NCBI RefSeq assembly: GCF_020216065.1 | Contig: NZ_JAIWNA010000003.1 | Coordinates: 386,882 to 450,881 of the forward strand | Direction of reading: 5' to 3' | Origin: Nocardia rosealba | GTDB lineage: Bacteria > Actinomycetota > Actinomycetes > Mycobacteriales > Mycobacteriaceae | DNA: 64,000 nucleotides | Shown: positions 43,441 through 53,297 of the stretch, one piece after another | Position numbering within the stretch: position 1 is the first letter of the stretch | Layout: each line of letters opens with the position of its first letter | Notes under the pieces: generated by a model | The model's database searches: none | What the model saw: the letters and a program-made list of their open reading frames with translations, nothing else | Told to the model about the DNA's origin: nothing | Position numbers and translations under genes: made by a program

Positions 43441-45243
43441 GTGCTGCGCACCCACTTGGCTGGTTCGCTGCGAAGCGAGCACGCCGGTCAGACCGTCACC
43501 CTCACCGGCTGGGTGGCCCGGCGGCGTGACCACGGTGGCGTGATCTTCATCGATCTGCGCGACGCCTCGGGGGTCGCGCAGGCGGTGTTCCGCGAAGGCG
43601 AGGCGGCCGAACAGGCCCACAAGCTGCGCGCGGAGTACTGCGTGCAGATCACCGGTGTGGTGGAGCAGCGTCCCGACGGCAACGAGAACCCCGAACTGCC
43701 GACCGGCCAGATCGAGGTCGACGTGCGCGAACTGGTCGTGCTCAACGAGAGCGCGCCGCTGCCGTTCCAGCTCGACGAGACCCCCGGCGACGAGGCCCGC
43801 CTCAAGTACCGCTACCTCGACCTGCGCCGCGAGGGCCCCGGCCACGCCATCCGCCTGCGGTCCAAGGTCAACGCCGCCGCCCGTGAGGTGCTCGGTGCCC
43901 ACGAGTTCATCGAGGTCGAGACCCCGACGCTCACCCGGTCCACCCCCGAAGGCGCCCGCGACTTCCTGGTCCCCGCGCGCCTGCAGCCGGGCAGCTTCTA
44001 CGCGCTGCCGCAGAGCCCGCAGCTGTTCAAGCAGCTGCTGATGGTCGGCGGCATCGAGCGCTACTACCAGATCGCGCGCTGCTACCGCGACGAGGACTTC
44101 CGCGCCGACCGTCAGCCGGAGTTCACCCAGCTCGACATCGAGATGAGCTTCGTGCGCCAGGAGGACGTGATCCTGCTGGCCGAGGACATCCTCACCGCGC
44201 TGTGGAAGCTCGTCGGCCACGACATCGTCACCCCGATCCCGCACATGACCTACGCGGAGGCGATGCGCCGCTTCGGTTCCGACAAGCCCGACCTGCGCTT
44301 CGGCGTGGAGATCACCGAGCTCACCGACTACTTCAAGGACACCCCGTTCCGGGTGTTCCAGTCCGAGTACGTCGGTGCGGTCGTGATGCCCGGTGGCGCG
44401 AGCCAGCCGCGTCGTCAGCTCGACGCCTGGCAGGAGTGGGCCAAGCAGCGCGGCGCCAAGGGTCTGGCGTACATCCTGATCAACGAGGACGGCACCCTCG
44501 GCGGCCCGGTCGCCAAGAACCTGTCGGACGCCGAGCGCGAGGGGCTGGCCAAGCAGGTCGGTGCCGAGCCGGGCGACTGCGTGTTCTTCGCCGCGGGCGC
44601 GACCAAGTCGAGCCGTGCCCTGCTCGGTGCCGCGCGCGGTGAGATCGCCCGCAAGTGCGGCCTCATCGACCCGAACGCCTGGGCTTTCGTCTGGATCGTC
44701 GACGCACCGATGTTCGAACCGGCCGCCGAGGCCACCGCGAGCGGCGATGTGGCCCTGGGCCATTCGTCCTGGACCGCGGTGCACCACGCCTTCACCTCGC
44801 CCAAGCCGGAGTCGATGGACACCTTCGACACCGACCCGGGTTCGGCGCTGGCCTACGCCTACGACATCGTCTGCAACGGCAACGAGATCGGTGGCGGTTC
44901 CATCCGTATCCACCGCCGTGACGTGCAGGAACGGGTGTTCGCGGTAATGGGCATCGATCACGACGAGGCCCAGGAGAAGTTCGGCTTCCTGCTCGACGCC
45001 TTCTCCTACGGCGCCCCGCCCATGGGCGGTATCGCCTTCGGCTGGGACCGCATCACCGCCCTGCTCGCCGGGGAGGATTCGATCCGCGAGGTGATCGCGT
45101 TCCCGAAGACCGGTGGCGGCGTCGACCCGCTCACCGACGCGCCCGCGCCGATCACCGCCCAGCAGCGCAAGGAAGCGGGCATCGACGCCAAGCCCGAGGT
45201 CAAGGGCGGCGACGCGCCGAAAGCTGTTGCCGCGCAGAAGTAG
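43441..45243 (+). CDS. aspS: Aspartyl-tRNA synthetase
   Basis: Class II synthetase, 600 residues from GTG 43441 ([16 protein letters not shown]) with GAAAGGAA before it. N-terminal OB-fold anticodon domain ([20 protein letters not shown]), motif 2 [20 protein letters not shown], the bacterial-type GAD insertion in the middle, and motif 3 [10 protein letters not shown]. Length is as in other bacterial AspRS; the actinobacterial type is known to be non-discriminating in some species and may also charge tRNA-Asn. A Lys/Ala-rich tail ends it. Confidence 0.96.
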   Translation: MLRTHLAGSLRSEHAGQTVTLTGWVARRRDHGGVIFIDLRDASGVAQAVFREGEAAEQAHKLRAEYCVQITGVVEQRPDGNENPELPTGQIEVDVRELVVLNESAPLPFQLDETPGDEARLKYRYLDLRREGPGHAIRLRSKVNAAAREVLGAHEFIEVETPTLTRSTPEGARDFLVPARLQPGSFYALPQSPQLFKQLLMVGGIERYYQIARCYRDEDFRADRQPEFTQLDIEMSFVRQEDVILLAEDILTALWKLVGHDIVTPIPHMTYAEAMRRFGSDKPDLRFGVEITELTDYFKDTPFRVFQSEYVGAVVMPGGASQPRRQLDAWQEWAKQRGAKGLAYILINEDGTLGGPVAKNLSDAEREGLAKQVGAEPGDCVFFAAGATKSSRALLGAARGEIARKCGLIDPNAWAFVWIVDAPMFEPAAEATASGDVALGHSSWTAVHHAFTSPKPESMDTFDTDPGSALAYAYDIVCNGNEIGGGSIRIHRRDVQERVFAVMGIDHDEAQEKFGFLLDAFSYGAPPMGGIAFGWDRITALLAGEDSIREVIAFPKTGGGVDPLTDAPAPITAQQRKEAGIDAKPEVKGGDAPKAVAAQK

Positions 45244-45276
45244 CGACCGGATAGCAGCACCGGTAGCTTCTGGTGT

Positions 45277-45292
45277 GGTCCCGTGCGGGACC
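45277..45292 (+). terminator. Small hairpin between aspS and the DUF389 gene
   Basis: GGTCCC-GTGC-GGGACC, a 6-bp stem just upstream of a perfect AGGAGG ribosome site (45300-45305). Weak as a terminator; it may instead modulate the next gene. Confidence 0.35.
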
Positions 45293-45311
45293 GGTGACCA
45301 GGAGGCTATCG

Positions 45312-46280
45312 GTGCTGCATCTACGCATTATCAGTCCACCCGAGCAGACCGCTGAGCTGGTCCGCCTCCTCGAAGCCGATGCGGGTGTCACTCATCTGAC
45401 GGTGGCGCCCGGCATCGCGGTCGACCCCGGCGGCGACCTCGTCCAGGCCGACATCGCGCGCGAGGCGGCCAACAAGATCCTAGACGACGTGAAGTCGCTC
45501 GGACTGGTCCACACCGGTGGTATCACGCTGGGACCGGTGGAAGCGGTGCTGTCCGATGCCGCCGACCGCGCGGTACGGGCGGCACCCGGCGACCCGAGCG
45601 ACGCCGTGGTCTGGGAGCAGTTGCTCGTGGAGACACACGAGGAATCCTCGCTCAACTCCACGTTCCTCGCGTTCTTGACCATCGCCTGCCTGCTCGCCTC
45701 GATCGGCGTGGCGACCAATTCACCCGTCACCATCGTCGGCGCGATGGTGGTCGGCCCGGAGTTCGGGCCACTGGCCGCGCTGTCGGTCGCGCTGGTGCGC
45801 CGCAATTGGCGATTGGCCCGGCGGTCGATGATCGCGCTGGCCGTGGCGTTCCCGGTCGCGATGGTGATCACCTTGTTCGCCACCATGCTGTGGGAGCGGA
45901 TGGGCTGGATCACCGTCGAAGGTGTGATGGATGCGCACAATGTCGACTTCATCTACCAGGTCGGGCCGTTCTCCCTGGTCGTGGCCCTGCTGGCCGGGGC
46001 GGCAGGCATGCTGTCACTGGTCACCGCGAAATCGGCGGCCCTGATCGGGGTGTTCATCTCGGTGACCACCGTGCCCGCGGCAGGCTACGCGGTGGTGGCC
46101 GCGACGCTCGGTCAGTGGCATCGGGCGTTCGAGTCGGCGGGTCAGCTCGCGGTGAACCTGGTCGGCATCGTGGTGGCCGGCGTGCTCGTGCTGGAACTGC
46201 GGCCGCGCGCGGGCGACGAATCAGGCCCGATCGGCCGCTTCAAACGGGCGATCGGCATGCGCACCCCGCTCGAGCACTAG
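45312..46280 (+). CDS. DUF389 family membrane protein
   Basis: 322 residues from GTG 45312, six bases after AGGAGG. An N-terminal soluble part of about 115 residues (LHLRIISPPEQTAELVRLLEADAGVTHLTV) is followed by about six spans. The segment TNSPVTIVGAMVVGPEFGPLAALSVALVRR is the hallmark of DUF389 (TIGR00341-like) proteins. Role unknown. The stop overlaps that of the convergent gene by three bases, leaving no terminator between them. Confidence 0.88.
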   Translation: MLHLRIISPPEQTAELVRLLEADAGVTHLTVAPGIAVDPGGDLVQADIAREAANKILDDVKSLGLVHTGGITLGPVEAVLSDAADRAVRAAPGDPSDAVVWEQLLVETHEESSLNSTFLAFLTIACLLASIGVATNSPVTIVGAMVVGPEFGPLAALSVALVRRNWRLARRSMIALAVAFPVAMVITLFATMLWERMGWITVEGVMDAHNVDFIYQVGPFSLVVALLAGAAGMLSLVTAKSAALIGVFISVTTVPAAGYAVVAATLGQWHRAFESAGQLAVNLVGIVVAGVLVLELRPRAGDESGPIGRFKRAIGMRTPLEH

Positions 46281-47296
46281 ACGCGGGCGACCGGTCCCGC
46301 GGTGAGCATCCGGTAGGCGTAGGTGACCGCGATCGCGCACACCGGCCCGGCGACGAACAAGCCGATCCCGCAGGCGAGTACACCGACGAAGGTGACGAGC
46401 ATGATGGTGAGGAACAGCAGTACGCAGGCCCACAGGTTGGCCAGCACCAGCATGCCGCTCGCCTTGATCGCCTCGACCGGTCCGTAGTCCTGATCGATCA
46501 CGAAGTGCAGCGAGAACATGCACAGGAACCCGACGATCACCCCCGGCGCCAGGCACAGCGCGGACGCGAGCAGGGTCGCGGTGAACGCCAGCAGTGCGGT
46601 GAGCAATACGTTGCCCGCGTTCACGAAACGGAAGAAAGACCCGAAAGCCGGTGGGTATCCGTCTGTTTCGTACAGCGCGCCACGCACCATCGCCGCCTGC
46701 AGCAACCACAGCGCAACCAGCACGACCAGGAACAGGAACAGCACGCTCAACGGCGAGGTGGGGTTCACGATCTGGACGATCGCGAGCGCGCCGAGATAGA
46801 TGAGCACGCCCACGCCGATGATGCCGAGCCACGGTCCCGGGTTGGTGCGGAATCGTTCCACGCCGTAGCTCAGTGACTGCCCGATATCGAGCGCCTGTGC
46901 TCCCGAATGGAGGTAACCCGACGGCTGCCCGGACTGTCCCGGCGACACGCCACCGGCGGGGGTCGTGGCGAAACCCGAGGTTTCCGGTTTCTCCTGTGGC
47001 ACCGCATAACCCGGGCCGGTGCCCGGCTGACCGTAGTGCGGTGCGCCCATTCCCGATCCGGCAACCGACGGCGGGGGTTCGACCGGTTCGCTGCCGTACT
47101 GGGCGGCACCCGGTCCTTCGAACTGCGGATAGCCTGCGCCACCGGCCATTCCGTGCCTGCCCGTCCCGGCGCTCGGGGCGGGGGGCCGATCGGGTCCTTC
47201 GTGGCGTCCGGTGCCGTGGGCGAATTGCCCGCTACCGCCGGGCGCAGGCGACCCACCCGGTGAATCGCTCGATGCGGCGGACGGTGTGTCGGTCAC
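46277..47296 (-). CDS. Pro/Gly-rich polytopic membrane protein
   Basis: 339 residues. The first about 135 are low complexity, rich in Gly, Pro, Ser and Tyr (disordered, cytosolic). The rest has about five to six spans, for example WLGIIGVGVLIYLGALAIV and VLLFLTIMLVTFVGVLACGIGL. The amphipathic segment ALDIGQSLSYGVERFRTNPGPW precedes the first span, as in many actinobacterial proteins of this layout. No named family recognised. Divergent from the kinase-like gene over a 193-bp gap. Confidence 0.7.
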   Translation of the reverse strand: MTDTPSAASSDSPGGSPAPGGSGQFAHGTGRHEGPDRPPAPSAGTGRHGMAGGAGYPQFEGPGAAQYGSEPVEPPPSVAGSGMGAPHYGQPGTGPGYAVPQEKPETSGFATTPAGGVSPGQSGQPSGYLHSGAQALDIGQSLSYGVERFRTNPGPWLGIIGVGVLIYLGALAIVQIVNPTSPLSVLFLFLVVLVALWLLQAAMVRGALYETDGYPPAFGSFFRFVNAGNVLLTALLAFTATLLASALCLAPGVIVGFLCMFSLHFVIDQDYGPVEAIKASGMLVLANLWACVLLFLTIMLVTFVGVLACGIGLFVAGPVCAIAVTYAYRMLTAGPVARV

Positions 47297-47489
47297 TGTG
47301 GTAGACCTTTCGACTCAACCGGTTTGCGGTGTGGCGCACTGCAGTTGACGTCGAGAAAACCCGACGAGCGACAGATGTGTCAAGCGAACAGGCACACTCG
47401 CGCAACCGCGGTGCCAACACGCCGGGCGACGCGGAAAGGTTGCGTAACCGCTCGCTAGAAGTGACCAGGTACGAGTAGCTTGAGAGGCG

Positions 47490-48659
47490 ATGACCGCACT
47501 ATTGGCCGAACGCGCCGCCGACGTCGTGTCCGCAGCACAACAGTTGCTCACAAAGCGAATGGGTGCTGCGGTGAAGCTGAGTGATCCAGTGGAGCTCAGT
47601 GGTAGTGGCAGGACCACTGTCCTGCGGGTGCGTGTCGCGGAGAACGCTTTCTCGCTCCCGCGCACGCTGATCGTGAAGCAGGTGCGTGGCTCCGCGCAGG
47701 ACCGCGTCACCGGTGGCATGGCCCCCGGTGTCGCCAGCATCGATGCCGCGTTCCTGCGCGAGGCGGTGTCCTATCAGTTCACCACCGCCCTGAGCCGCGA
47801 ACAGCGTCCCGGCGCCTACCTCATCGCGCACAGCGTGCCCGACCGCATCCTCGTGCTGTCGGATCTCGGCGACAACGCGCTACTCACCTCGGTGCTCGCC
47901 GCGCGCGCCGAACCGGGCACCCGCAACGCGCTGATGGCGTTCGCGCAGGCACTCGGTCGCATGCACGCCGCGACCGTCGGCCGCGAACCGGACTTCATCG
48001 CGCTGATGCGCCGGGTCGACTCGGCGCACCGCGTCGACGGGATCGCCCAGCAGGCGCAGGCCGCGATCGCGGAGGTGCCGGGTCTGCTCGAGGCGGAACT
48101 CGGCATCGAGGTGCCCGGTGAGATCGCCGAACGCATCGTGCACGGCAACCGGTTGTTCACCGCGGGCCGCTACCGCGCGTTCAGCCCCTCGGACCTGTGC
48201 CCGGACAACGTCATCATGAACGACGAGGGCGCCCGGTTCCTCGACTACGAGTGGGGCGGTTTCCGCGACGCGACCCTCGACATCGCCTACGCGCTGGTGT
48301 CGTTCCCCGGATGCCTGTGCGATTTCGAACTGTCGCGCGGCCGGGCCAGGGAGATGGTCGAGGCGTGGCGTTCGGCCGTGGTCGGCGTGTGGCCCTCGCT
48401 GGCCGACGACAGGGTGCTGGCCGAACGGATCCTCGAGGCCCGCCTGATCTGGGTGTGGCTGTCGACCTACTGGTTCCTGCCCGCCGACCACACCCGCATC
48501 GCCACGGCCCGCGAGCACGGTCTGTCCGTGCCGCGATCGGAAGCACTGATCAACCGCTGGTCGGCGCTGGCCGAGGATGCGCGGGTCACCGGCGACGACG
48601 CGGTGGGCGACTTCGCCGAACAGGTGTCGGCGATGCTCGAGGAACGCTGGTCGGAGTGA
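47490..48659 (+). CDS. APH-fold phosphotransferase-like protein
   Basis: 389 residues. C-lobe motifs of aminoglycoside/choline kinase-like enzymes: SPSDLCPDNVIMNDEG for the catalytic loop (Asp with Asn two after Pro) and ARFLDYEWGGFRDATLDIAY for the metal-binding DFG equivalent. The N-lobe shows LIVKQV for the ATP lysine. The catalytic loop has Ser-Asp-Leu-Cys instead of the usual His-x-Asp, so activity needs proof. Substrate unknown; it may be a small-molecule kinase and not a resistance enzyme. Confidence 0.75.
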   Translation: MTALLAERAADVVSAAQQLLTKRMGAAVKLSDPVELSGSGRTTVLRVRVAENAFSLPRTLIVKQVRGSAQDRVTGGMAPGVASIDAAFLREAVSYQFTTALSREQRPGAYLIAHSVPDRILVLSDLGDNALLTSVLAARAEPGTRNALMAFAQALGRMHAATVGREPDFIALMRRVDSAHRVDGIAQQAQAAIAEVPGLLEAELGIEVPGEIAERIVHGNRLFTAGRYRAFSPSDLCPDNVIMNDEGARFLDYEWGGFRDATLDIAYALVSFPGCLCDFELSRGRAREMVEAWRSAVVGVWPSLADDRVLAERILEARLIWVWLSTYWFLPADHTRIATAREHGLSVPRSEALINRWSALAEDARVTGDDAVGDFAEQVSAMLEERWSE

Positions 48660-48728
48660 GAACGTAGCTCCCCACATGGTCCCCGACGCGGAGTAGCGTC
48701 GGCGGGGATCCGAGAGTTGGGAGCAGAC

Positions 48729-49553
48729 GTGCCGCAGTCGATCACCGTCACCGTCGTCGGCAAACAGTGGCTGACACCGCACCTGGTGCGCGTCGTCGGC
48801 ACTGTCGACGACGGTGCGTTCACCCCGAACGCCTTCACCGACGCCTACGTGAAATTGATCTTCCCCGTGCCCGGCGTCGACTACCCGGAGCCGTTCGATC
48901 TGGACACGGTGCGCGAAACGATGGACGCCGCGAGCCAGCCCGTACTGCGCACCTACACCGTGCGCTCCTACGACCCGTCACGCCGCGAGATCAGCATCGA
49001 CTTCGTCGTCCACGGCGAGGAGGGCATCGCGGGCCCGTGGGCGGCCGAGGTCGAACCGGGCGAAGAATTCCGCCTGTTCGGCCCCGGCGGTGCCTTCGCT
49101 CCCGACCCGGCCGCCGACTGGTACCTCCTGGTCGGCGACGAATCGGCGTTGCCCGCCATCGCCGCCGCCGTCGAAGCATTGCCCGCGGGCGCACCGGCCC
49201 AGGTGTTCATCGAGGTCGGCGGCGCCGAGGACGAGATCCCGCTCAACTCACCCGCCGACCTGCGCGTCCACTGGGTGCACCGCGGCACGTCCTCGGACGC
49301 TGTCCCCGACGAGCTCGCCGGCGCGAACGCGCCGCTGGTCGCCGTAGTGCGCGCGGCCGACTGGCTCCCCGGCCAGGTCCAGGCCTTTGTGCACGGCGAG
49401 GCGGAGGCCGTCATGCGCAGCCTCCGTCCCTACCTGCGTAAGGACCGCGGGGTCGCACCGAAATGGCTGTCTGTTTCAGGCTATTGGCGCCGCGGCCGCA
49501 CCGAGGAGGGCTTCCGCGAATGGAAGCGCGAGCTCGCCGCCGAGAACGCCTGA
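48729..49553 (+). CDS. Siderophore-interacting flavoprotein (SIP family)
   Basis: 274 residues from GTG 48729 with GGGAG at the right distance. N-terminal FAD-binding barrel with RTYTVRSY and GPWAAEVEPGEEFRLFGPGG, then an NAD(P)-binding part with YLLVGDESALPAIAAAVEALP, and the C-terminal FVHGEAEAVMRSLRPYLRK typical of ViuB/SIP ferric-siderophore reductases. It would release iron from imported siderophores in the cytosol. No siderophore genes are near. Confidence 0.9.
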   Translation: MPQSITVTVVGKQWLTPHLVRVVGTVDDGAFTPNAFTDAYVKLIFPVPGVDYPEPFDLDTVRETMDAASQPVLRTYTVRSYDPSRREISIDFVVHGEEGIAGPWAAEVEPGEEFRLFGPGGAFAPDPAADWYLLVGDESALPAIAAAVEALPAGAPAQVFIEVGGAEDEIPLNSPADLRVHWVHRGTSSDAVPDELAGANAPLVAVVRAADWLPGQVQAFVHGEAEAVMRSLRPYLRKDRGVAPKWLSVSGYWRRGRTEEGFREWKRELAAENA

Positions 49554-49557
49554 GCGC

Positions 49558-49695
49558 GAGCGGGCCAGCTGGACCAGCCCGAGCGGGCCGGCCGGACCAG
49601 CACGACTGCGCCGGCCCGATCAGCGTGACTGTGTTGGCCGGAACAGCGTGACTGCGCTGGCCGGACCAGCGTGACTGCGCTGGCCGGAACAGCTA
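49558..49695. repeat. Degenerate 23-bp tandem repeats
   Basis: About six copies between the SIP stop and the sigma-factor stop. The best units are GTTGGCCGGAACAGCGTGAC plus TGC, then GCTGGCCGGACCAGCGTGAC plus TGC, then a partial copy; the left copies are more diverged. No spacers, so not CRISPR. Each unit holds GGCCGG...CAGC, able to form small hairpins. Confidence 0.75.
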
Positions 49696-49724
49696 TCCCG
49701 GTCGCCGCCTGACCGACTGGTCCG

Positions 49725-50969
49725 TCATTCGGACAAGGCCGTCAGCTTGCCGCGAAGATGCGCTCGTTCCACCGCGTTGTCGGTGAGCAGCAGCGCGGCC
49801 TCGTAGGCGGCGACCGCCTCCTCGACCCGACCCAGCTCGGCGAGAAAGGCCGCCCGGGCGGCGTGCAGATAGCCGTAGGTGGCCAGCGCCGGTTCGGCGC
49901 CGAGCGGACCGAGCAATTCCAGCGCCCGCGCCGGATCACCCGCCAAACCGACCGCGACGGCGTGATTGAGCCGGGCGACCGGTGACGGCCACACCCGCAG
50001 CAACAACCGGTACAGCCCGATGATCTCGGCCCAATCGGTGTCGGCCCAGCTGGGCGCCTCGTCGTGGACCGCCGCGATCGCCGCCTGCACCGTGTACCGA
50101 TCCACATGGGGCAGCGCCTGTTTCACCAGGGCGATGCCTTCGGCGATGGCGTCGTGGTCCCAGCGGGACCGGTCCTGGTGTTCGAGGGTGCACAGCTCGC
50201 CCGCCGCGTCCACGCGGGCGGCGCGGCGGGCGTCGGTGAGCACGACGAGTGCGAGCAGGCCGGTCACCGACGGGTCGTCAGGCACCAGCGCGTGCATCAT
50301 CCTGGCCAGTTGCAGTGCACGATCGACCAGATCCGTGCGCACCAGGTCCTCGCCGGCGGGGGCGGTGTGGCCGGTGGTGAACAGCAGGTGGATCACCGCG
50401 CAGATCGCATCGAGCCGTTGCGGCAGCTCCCGCGTCGACGGCACCCGGTACGGGATGCCCGCCACCGCGATCTTCTTCTTCGCCCGGGTGATCCTGGCCG
50501 CCATCGTCGGCTCGCTCACCAGGAACGCCCGCGCCACCTCGGCGGTCGTCACCCCGCAGACCAGCCGCAAGGTCAGCGCCACCTGCGCCTCCGGGGACAG
50601 TGCCGGATGGCAGCAGGTGCTGATGAGGCGCAGCCGGTCGTCGGGGATCACGGGGTCGTCGAGTGCGGCCAGGGCCAGGTCGGCGGTGTCGGGCACCGGT
50701 TCGTCGACCACCAGCCGGGGCAGGGTGCGATGGAAGGTGGTGTCGCGGCGTAACAAGTCCAGGCCCCGTCGGCGGGCGACGGTCGTCAGCCACGCACCCG
50801 GCCGGGCCGGAACGCCCTCGGCCGCCCACACGGTCAGCGCGGTCGCGTAGGCGTCCTGCACACATTCCTCGGCCAGGTCGAAATCGCGGACCAGCCGCAC
50901 CGTCGCGGCGAGCACGAAAGCCCACTCGCGACGGTGCGCCAGCTCGACGGCCTCGGCCGCCGTGGTCAC
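49725..50969 (-). CDS. ECF sigma factor with C-terminal TPR-like extension (ECF42 type)
   Basis: 414 residues. Sigma2 region LVRDFDLAEECVQDAYATAL, sigma4 region LTLRLVCGVTTAEVARAFLVSEPTMAARITRAKKKI, then a C-terminal about 200-residue helical extension (RLDAICAVIHLLFTTGHTAP, AEIIGLYRLLLRVWPSPVARLNHAVAVGL, AALLLTDNAVERAHL) as in group ECF42. No anti-sigma gene; this group is typically paired with a DGPF protein, as here, where the partner stop overlaps this start by four bases. Target genes unknown. Confidence 0.92.
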   Translation of the reverse strand: MTTAAEAVELAHRREWAFVLAATVRLVRDFDLAEECVQDAYATALTVWAAEGVPARPGAWLTTVARRRGLDLLRRDTTFHRTLPRLVVDEPVPDTADLALAALDDPVIPDDRLRLISTCCHPALSPEAQVALTLRLVCGVTTAEVARAFLVSEPTMAARITRAKKKIAVAGIPYRVPSTRELPQRLDAICAVIHLLFTTGHTAPAGEDLVRTDLVDRALQLARMMHALVPDDPSVTGLLALVVLTDARRAARVDAAGELCTLEHQDRSRWDHDAIAEGIALVKQALPHVDRYTVQAAIAAVHDEAPSWADTDWAEIIGLYRLLLRVWPSPVARLNHAVAVGLAGDPARALELLGPLGAEPALATYGYLHAARAAFLAELGRVEEAVAAYEAALLLTDNAVERAHLRGKLTALSE

Positions 50970-51319
50970 GCCGGCTCGAAAACCTGGATCGGGCGCACCT
51001 CGACCCCACCGGTCGGAGTGGGCACCTGCGCGGCGAGCGCGATCGCGGCATCCAGGTCGGGGGCCTCCAGCAGGTAGTAGCCGCCGAGTGCCTCCTTGGC
51101 CTCGGCGAAGGGGCCGTCGGTCACCACCACCTCGCCGGTGGCGTCGTGCCGGATCGAGGTGGCGGTGGCGGTGGGCTGTAGGGCGTGGCCGCCGAGGTTG
51201 GCCGCACCGGCGATCTGCTGGAAGGTGCGATGGGCGGCGAGCATGTCGGCGCGTTCGGCGGGGGACATGGCGGCGTAGGTCGGTTCGTCGCCGTAGATCA
51301 GGACCAGGTATTGGCTCAT
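50966..51319 (-). CDS. DGPF/YCII-domain protein, partner of the ECF sigma factor
   Basis: 117 residues. Starts MSQYLVLIYGDEPTYAAMSPAER and carries VTDGPFAEAKEALGGYYLLEA with the DGPF motif that names the family. YCII-like dimeric alpha/beta barrel. Co-translated with the ECF42-type sigma factor. Exact role is unknown; it may sense or process a small molecule. A 191-bp gap to the phoD gene's end shows nothing notable. Confidence 0.9.
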   Translation of the reverse strand: MSQYLVLIYGDEPTYAAMSPAERADMLAAHRTFQQIAGAANLGGHALQPTATATSIRHDATGEVVVTDGPFAEAKEALGGYYLLEAPDLDAAIALAAQVPTPTGGVEVRPIQVFEPA

Positions 51320-51510
51320 GGTGAGGTTCCTTCGGGGTCGTGGTCGCCCGTTCGTCGGGTGGCCGTACTCACCCGACGAACGACAACCGTCGCGATCGAC
51401 AGCCGGTCCGAAGAATTCTGCGCCGAATTTCGCGGCACCGCACCGAAGTGCTGTCAGAGCACGGAAGCGCCGTCGACACAGCGGAGTGGCACCAGCCGCG
51501 GCAGAGCGGA

Positions 51511-53181
51511 TCAGAGCACCGGCGCGGGCCGCGGCTCCAGGCGACCACCGGAGCGCACGGCGAAGGACATGCCGTGGCGGATTCCGGTGGCGGGGTCGGT
51601 GACGTCGAACGCGTAGAACCAGTCCATCTGGGTCGCCTCCGGGGTGACGTCGAGGACGCCGAAACCGTGCGAATCCAGCTCCACATACCGCAGGTGGTGA
51701 TTGGCCGCCTTGATGGCCTCCTCCGCCGCGATCGACGTGGTGCGCGGCGGGGTCTTGGTCAGGTCGCCGACGCTGGCCGAGGTCACCGACGGGATGACGA
51801 ACTCCGCGCCCACCGTCGGCCCGGCGGGATAGTTCGCGGCGTTGAGCGGCAGATCGGAGGCCCAGGAGGTGTGGATGTCGCCGGTGAGGAACACGACGTC
51901 ACCGACCTGGTTGTTGGCGATGGTGTCGAACAGGGTGCGGCGGTCGGCGGTGTAGCCGTCCCACTGGTCGCCGTTGACGGTGATGCCGCCCTGCGGGATG
52001 CCGAGCGCGGCGGTGATGGCCTCGGTGGTCGCCGATTCCAGCGGCGGGAACACCAGCGGCGCGATCATCACCGAGTTGCCGACCAGTTTCCACCGGGTCG
52101 GGGAGGACACCAATCCCGCTGTGAGCCAATCCATCTGGGCGCGGCCGGTGATGGTGCGGGCCGGGTCGTCGGCGTTGCGCCAGCCCGCGACCGGACCCGC
52201 CTCCTCGTCGCGGTAGCTGCGCAGGTCGAGCATCGACAGTTCGGCCAGCGTGCCGAACCGCAACCGCCGGTAGATCTGCACCGCACCGTCGCCGCGGGTG
52301 GCGCGGACGGGCATCCATTCGAGGTAGGCCGTGGCCGAGGCCGCCCGGCGGTCGGCCCAGTCGCCCTGGGTGGCGGGGTCGTGGTCCTCGGAACCTTCGC
52401 GCCAGGAATTGTCGGCCGACTCGTGGTCGTCCCAGGTGCAGATGAACGGCAGCGCGGCGTGCAGCGCCATCAGGTCCGGGTCGGTCTTGTACTGGCCGTG
52501 GCGGATTCGGTAATCGGCGAGGGTGACGATCTCGTTCGCCGGATCGTGTGCGCGCACGGCACCGTTGCGGCCCACGTACTCCCCGCGCCCGTACTCGTAG
52601 ATGTAGTCGCCGAGGTGCACGATGGCGTCGAGGTCGCCGCGTGCGGCCAGGTGCCGGTAGGCGCCGAACCAGCCCGCCTCCCAGTTCGAGCACGACACCA
52701 GGCCCAGGCGCAGCCGGTCGACGGAGCTGTCGGCGGCGGGTGCGGTGCTGGTGCGCCCGATCGGGGAGGTCTGGCCGAGCGCGTGGAAGCGGTAGCAGTA
52801 GCCGGTGCCCGCCGACAGACCCTTCGCGTCGATCTTGACGGTGTGGTCGGTGTCGGCGGTCGCCGTCACGGTGCCGGAGGCGGCCACCTGCGTGAAGTTC
52901 TCGTCGGTGGCGATCTCCCAGCGCACCGAGACCGCGTCGCCGAGGCCCGAGCCCGGGGTGGCGTCGTCGTCGACGCTCACTCGCGTCCACAGGATCACCG
53001 CGTCGGGCAGCGGATCGCCCGAGGCAACGCCGTGCCGGAACACCGCTCCGGTCGCGTGTGCCTGCGCCGAACCGATCAGCACCGCCGCCGCGGCCGCTGT
53101 ACTGCCTTTGAACAGGGTGCGGCGGGCGAACAGCCCTGCGGGCACGACCTCGGTGTTTTCGACCACGATCAGCGATCTCAT
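51511..53181 (-). CDS. PhoD-like alkaline phosphatase/phosphodiesterase, Tat-exported
   Basis: 556 residues from ATG 53181. A twin-arginine signal (ARRTLFKG followed by [15 protein letters not shown]) sends a folded metalloenzyme out. An N-terminal fibronectin-like domain ([21 protein letters not shown]) precedes the catalytic part: [21 protein letters not shown] and [10 protein letters not shown] hold the metal ligands of the PhoD (Fe/Ca) family. It should release phosphate from organic esters outside the cell. Divergent from rarA. Start choice is moderate, since the ribosome site is weak. Confidence 0.92.
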   Translation of the reverse strand: MRSLIVVENTEVVPAGLFARRTLFKGSTAAAAAVLIGSAQAHATGAVFRHGVASGDPLPDAVILWTRVSVDDDATPGSGLGDAVSVRWEIATDENFTQVAASGTVTATADTDHTVKIDAKGLSAGTGYCYRFHALGQTSPIGRTSTAPAADSSVDRLRLGLVSCSNWEAGWFGAYRHLAARGDLDAIVHLGDYIYEYGRGEYVGRNGAVRAHDPANEIVTLADYRIRHGQYKTDPDLMALHAALPFICTWDDHESADNSWREGSEDHDPATQGDWADRRAASATAYLEWMPVRATRGDGAVQIYRRLRFGTLAELSMLDLRSYRDEEAGPVAGWRNADDPARTITGRAQMDWLTAGLVSSPTRWKLVGNSVMIAPLVFPPLESATTEAITAALGIPQGGITVNGDQWDGYTADRRTLFDTIANNQVGDVVFLTGDIHTSWASDLPLNAANYPAGPTVGAEFVIPSVTSASVGDLTKTPPRTTSIAAEEAIKAANHHLRYVELDSHGFGVLDVTPEATQMDWFYAFDVTDPATGIRHGMSFAVRSGGRLEPRPAPVL

Positions 53182-53297
53182 CCCAGCGCGGCCCGTCGCG
53201 CAAGTCGGACACACAGAATTTGGTCATCTGTTCAGGTTCGTTGCCCGTACCGGGCGATCGACCGGATGTGTCCGAGGGTCTCGGTACCCTGCACGAC

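Noticed and set aside
47490..48659. Aminoglycoside resistance gene
   Set aside because: Only the general APH fold is seen, the catalytic loop is atypical, and no resistance context is present.
49558..49695. CRISPR array
   Set aside because: The repeats are contiguous, with no spacers and no cas genes.
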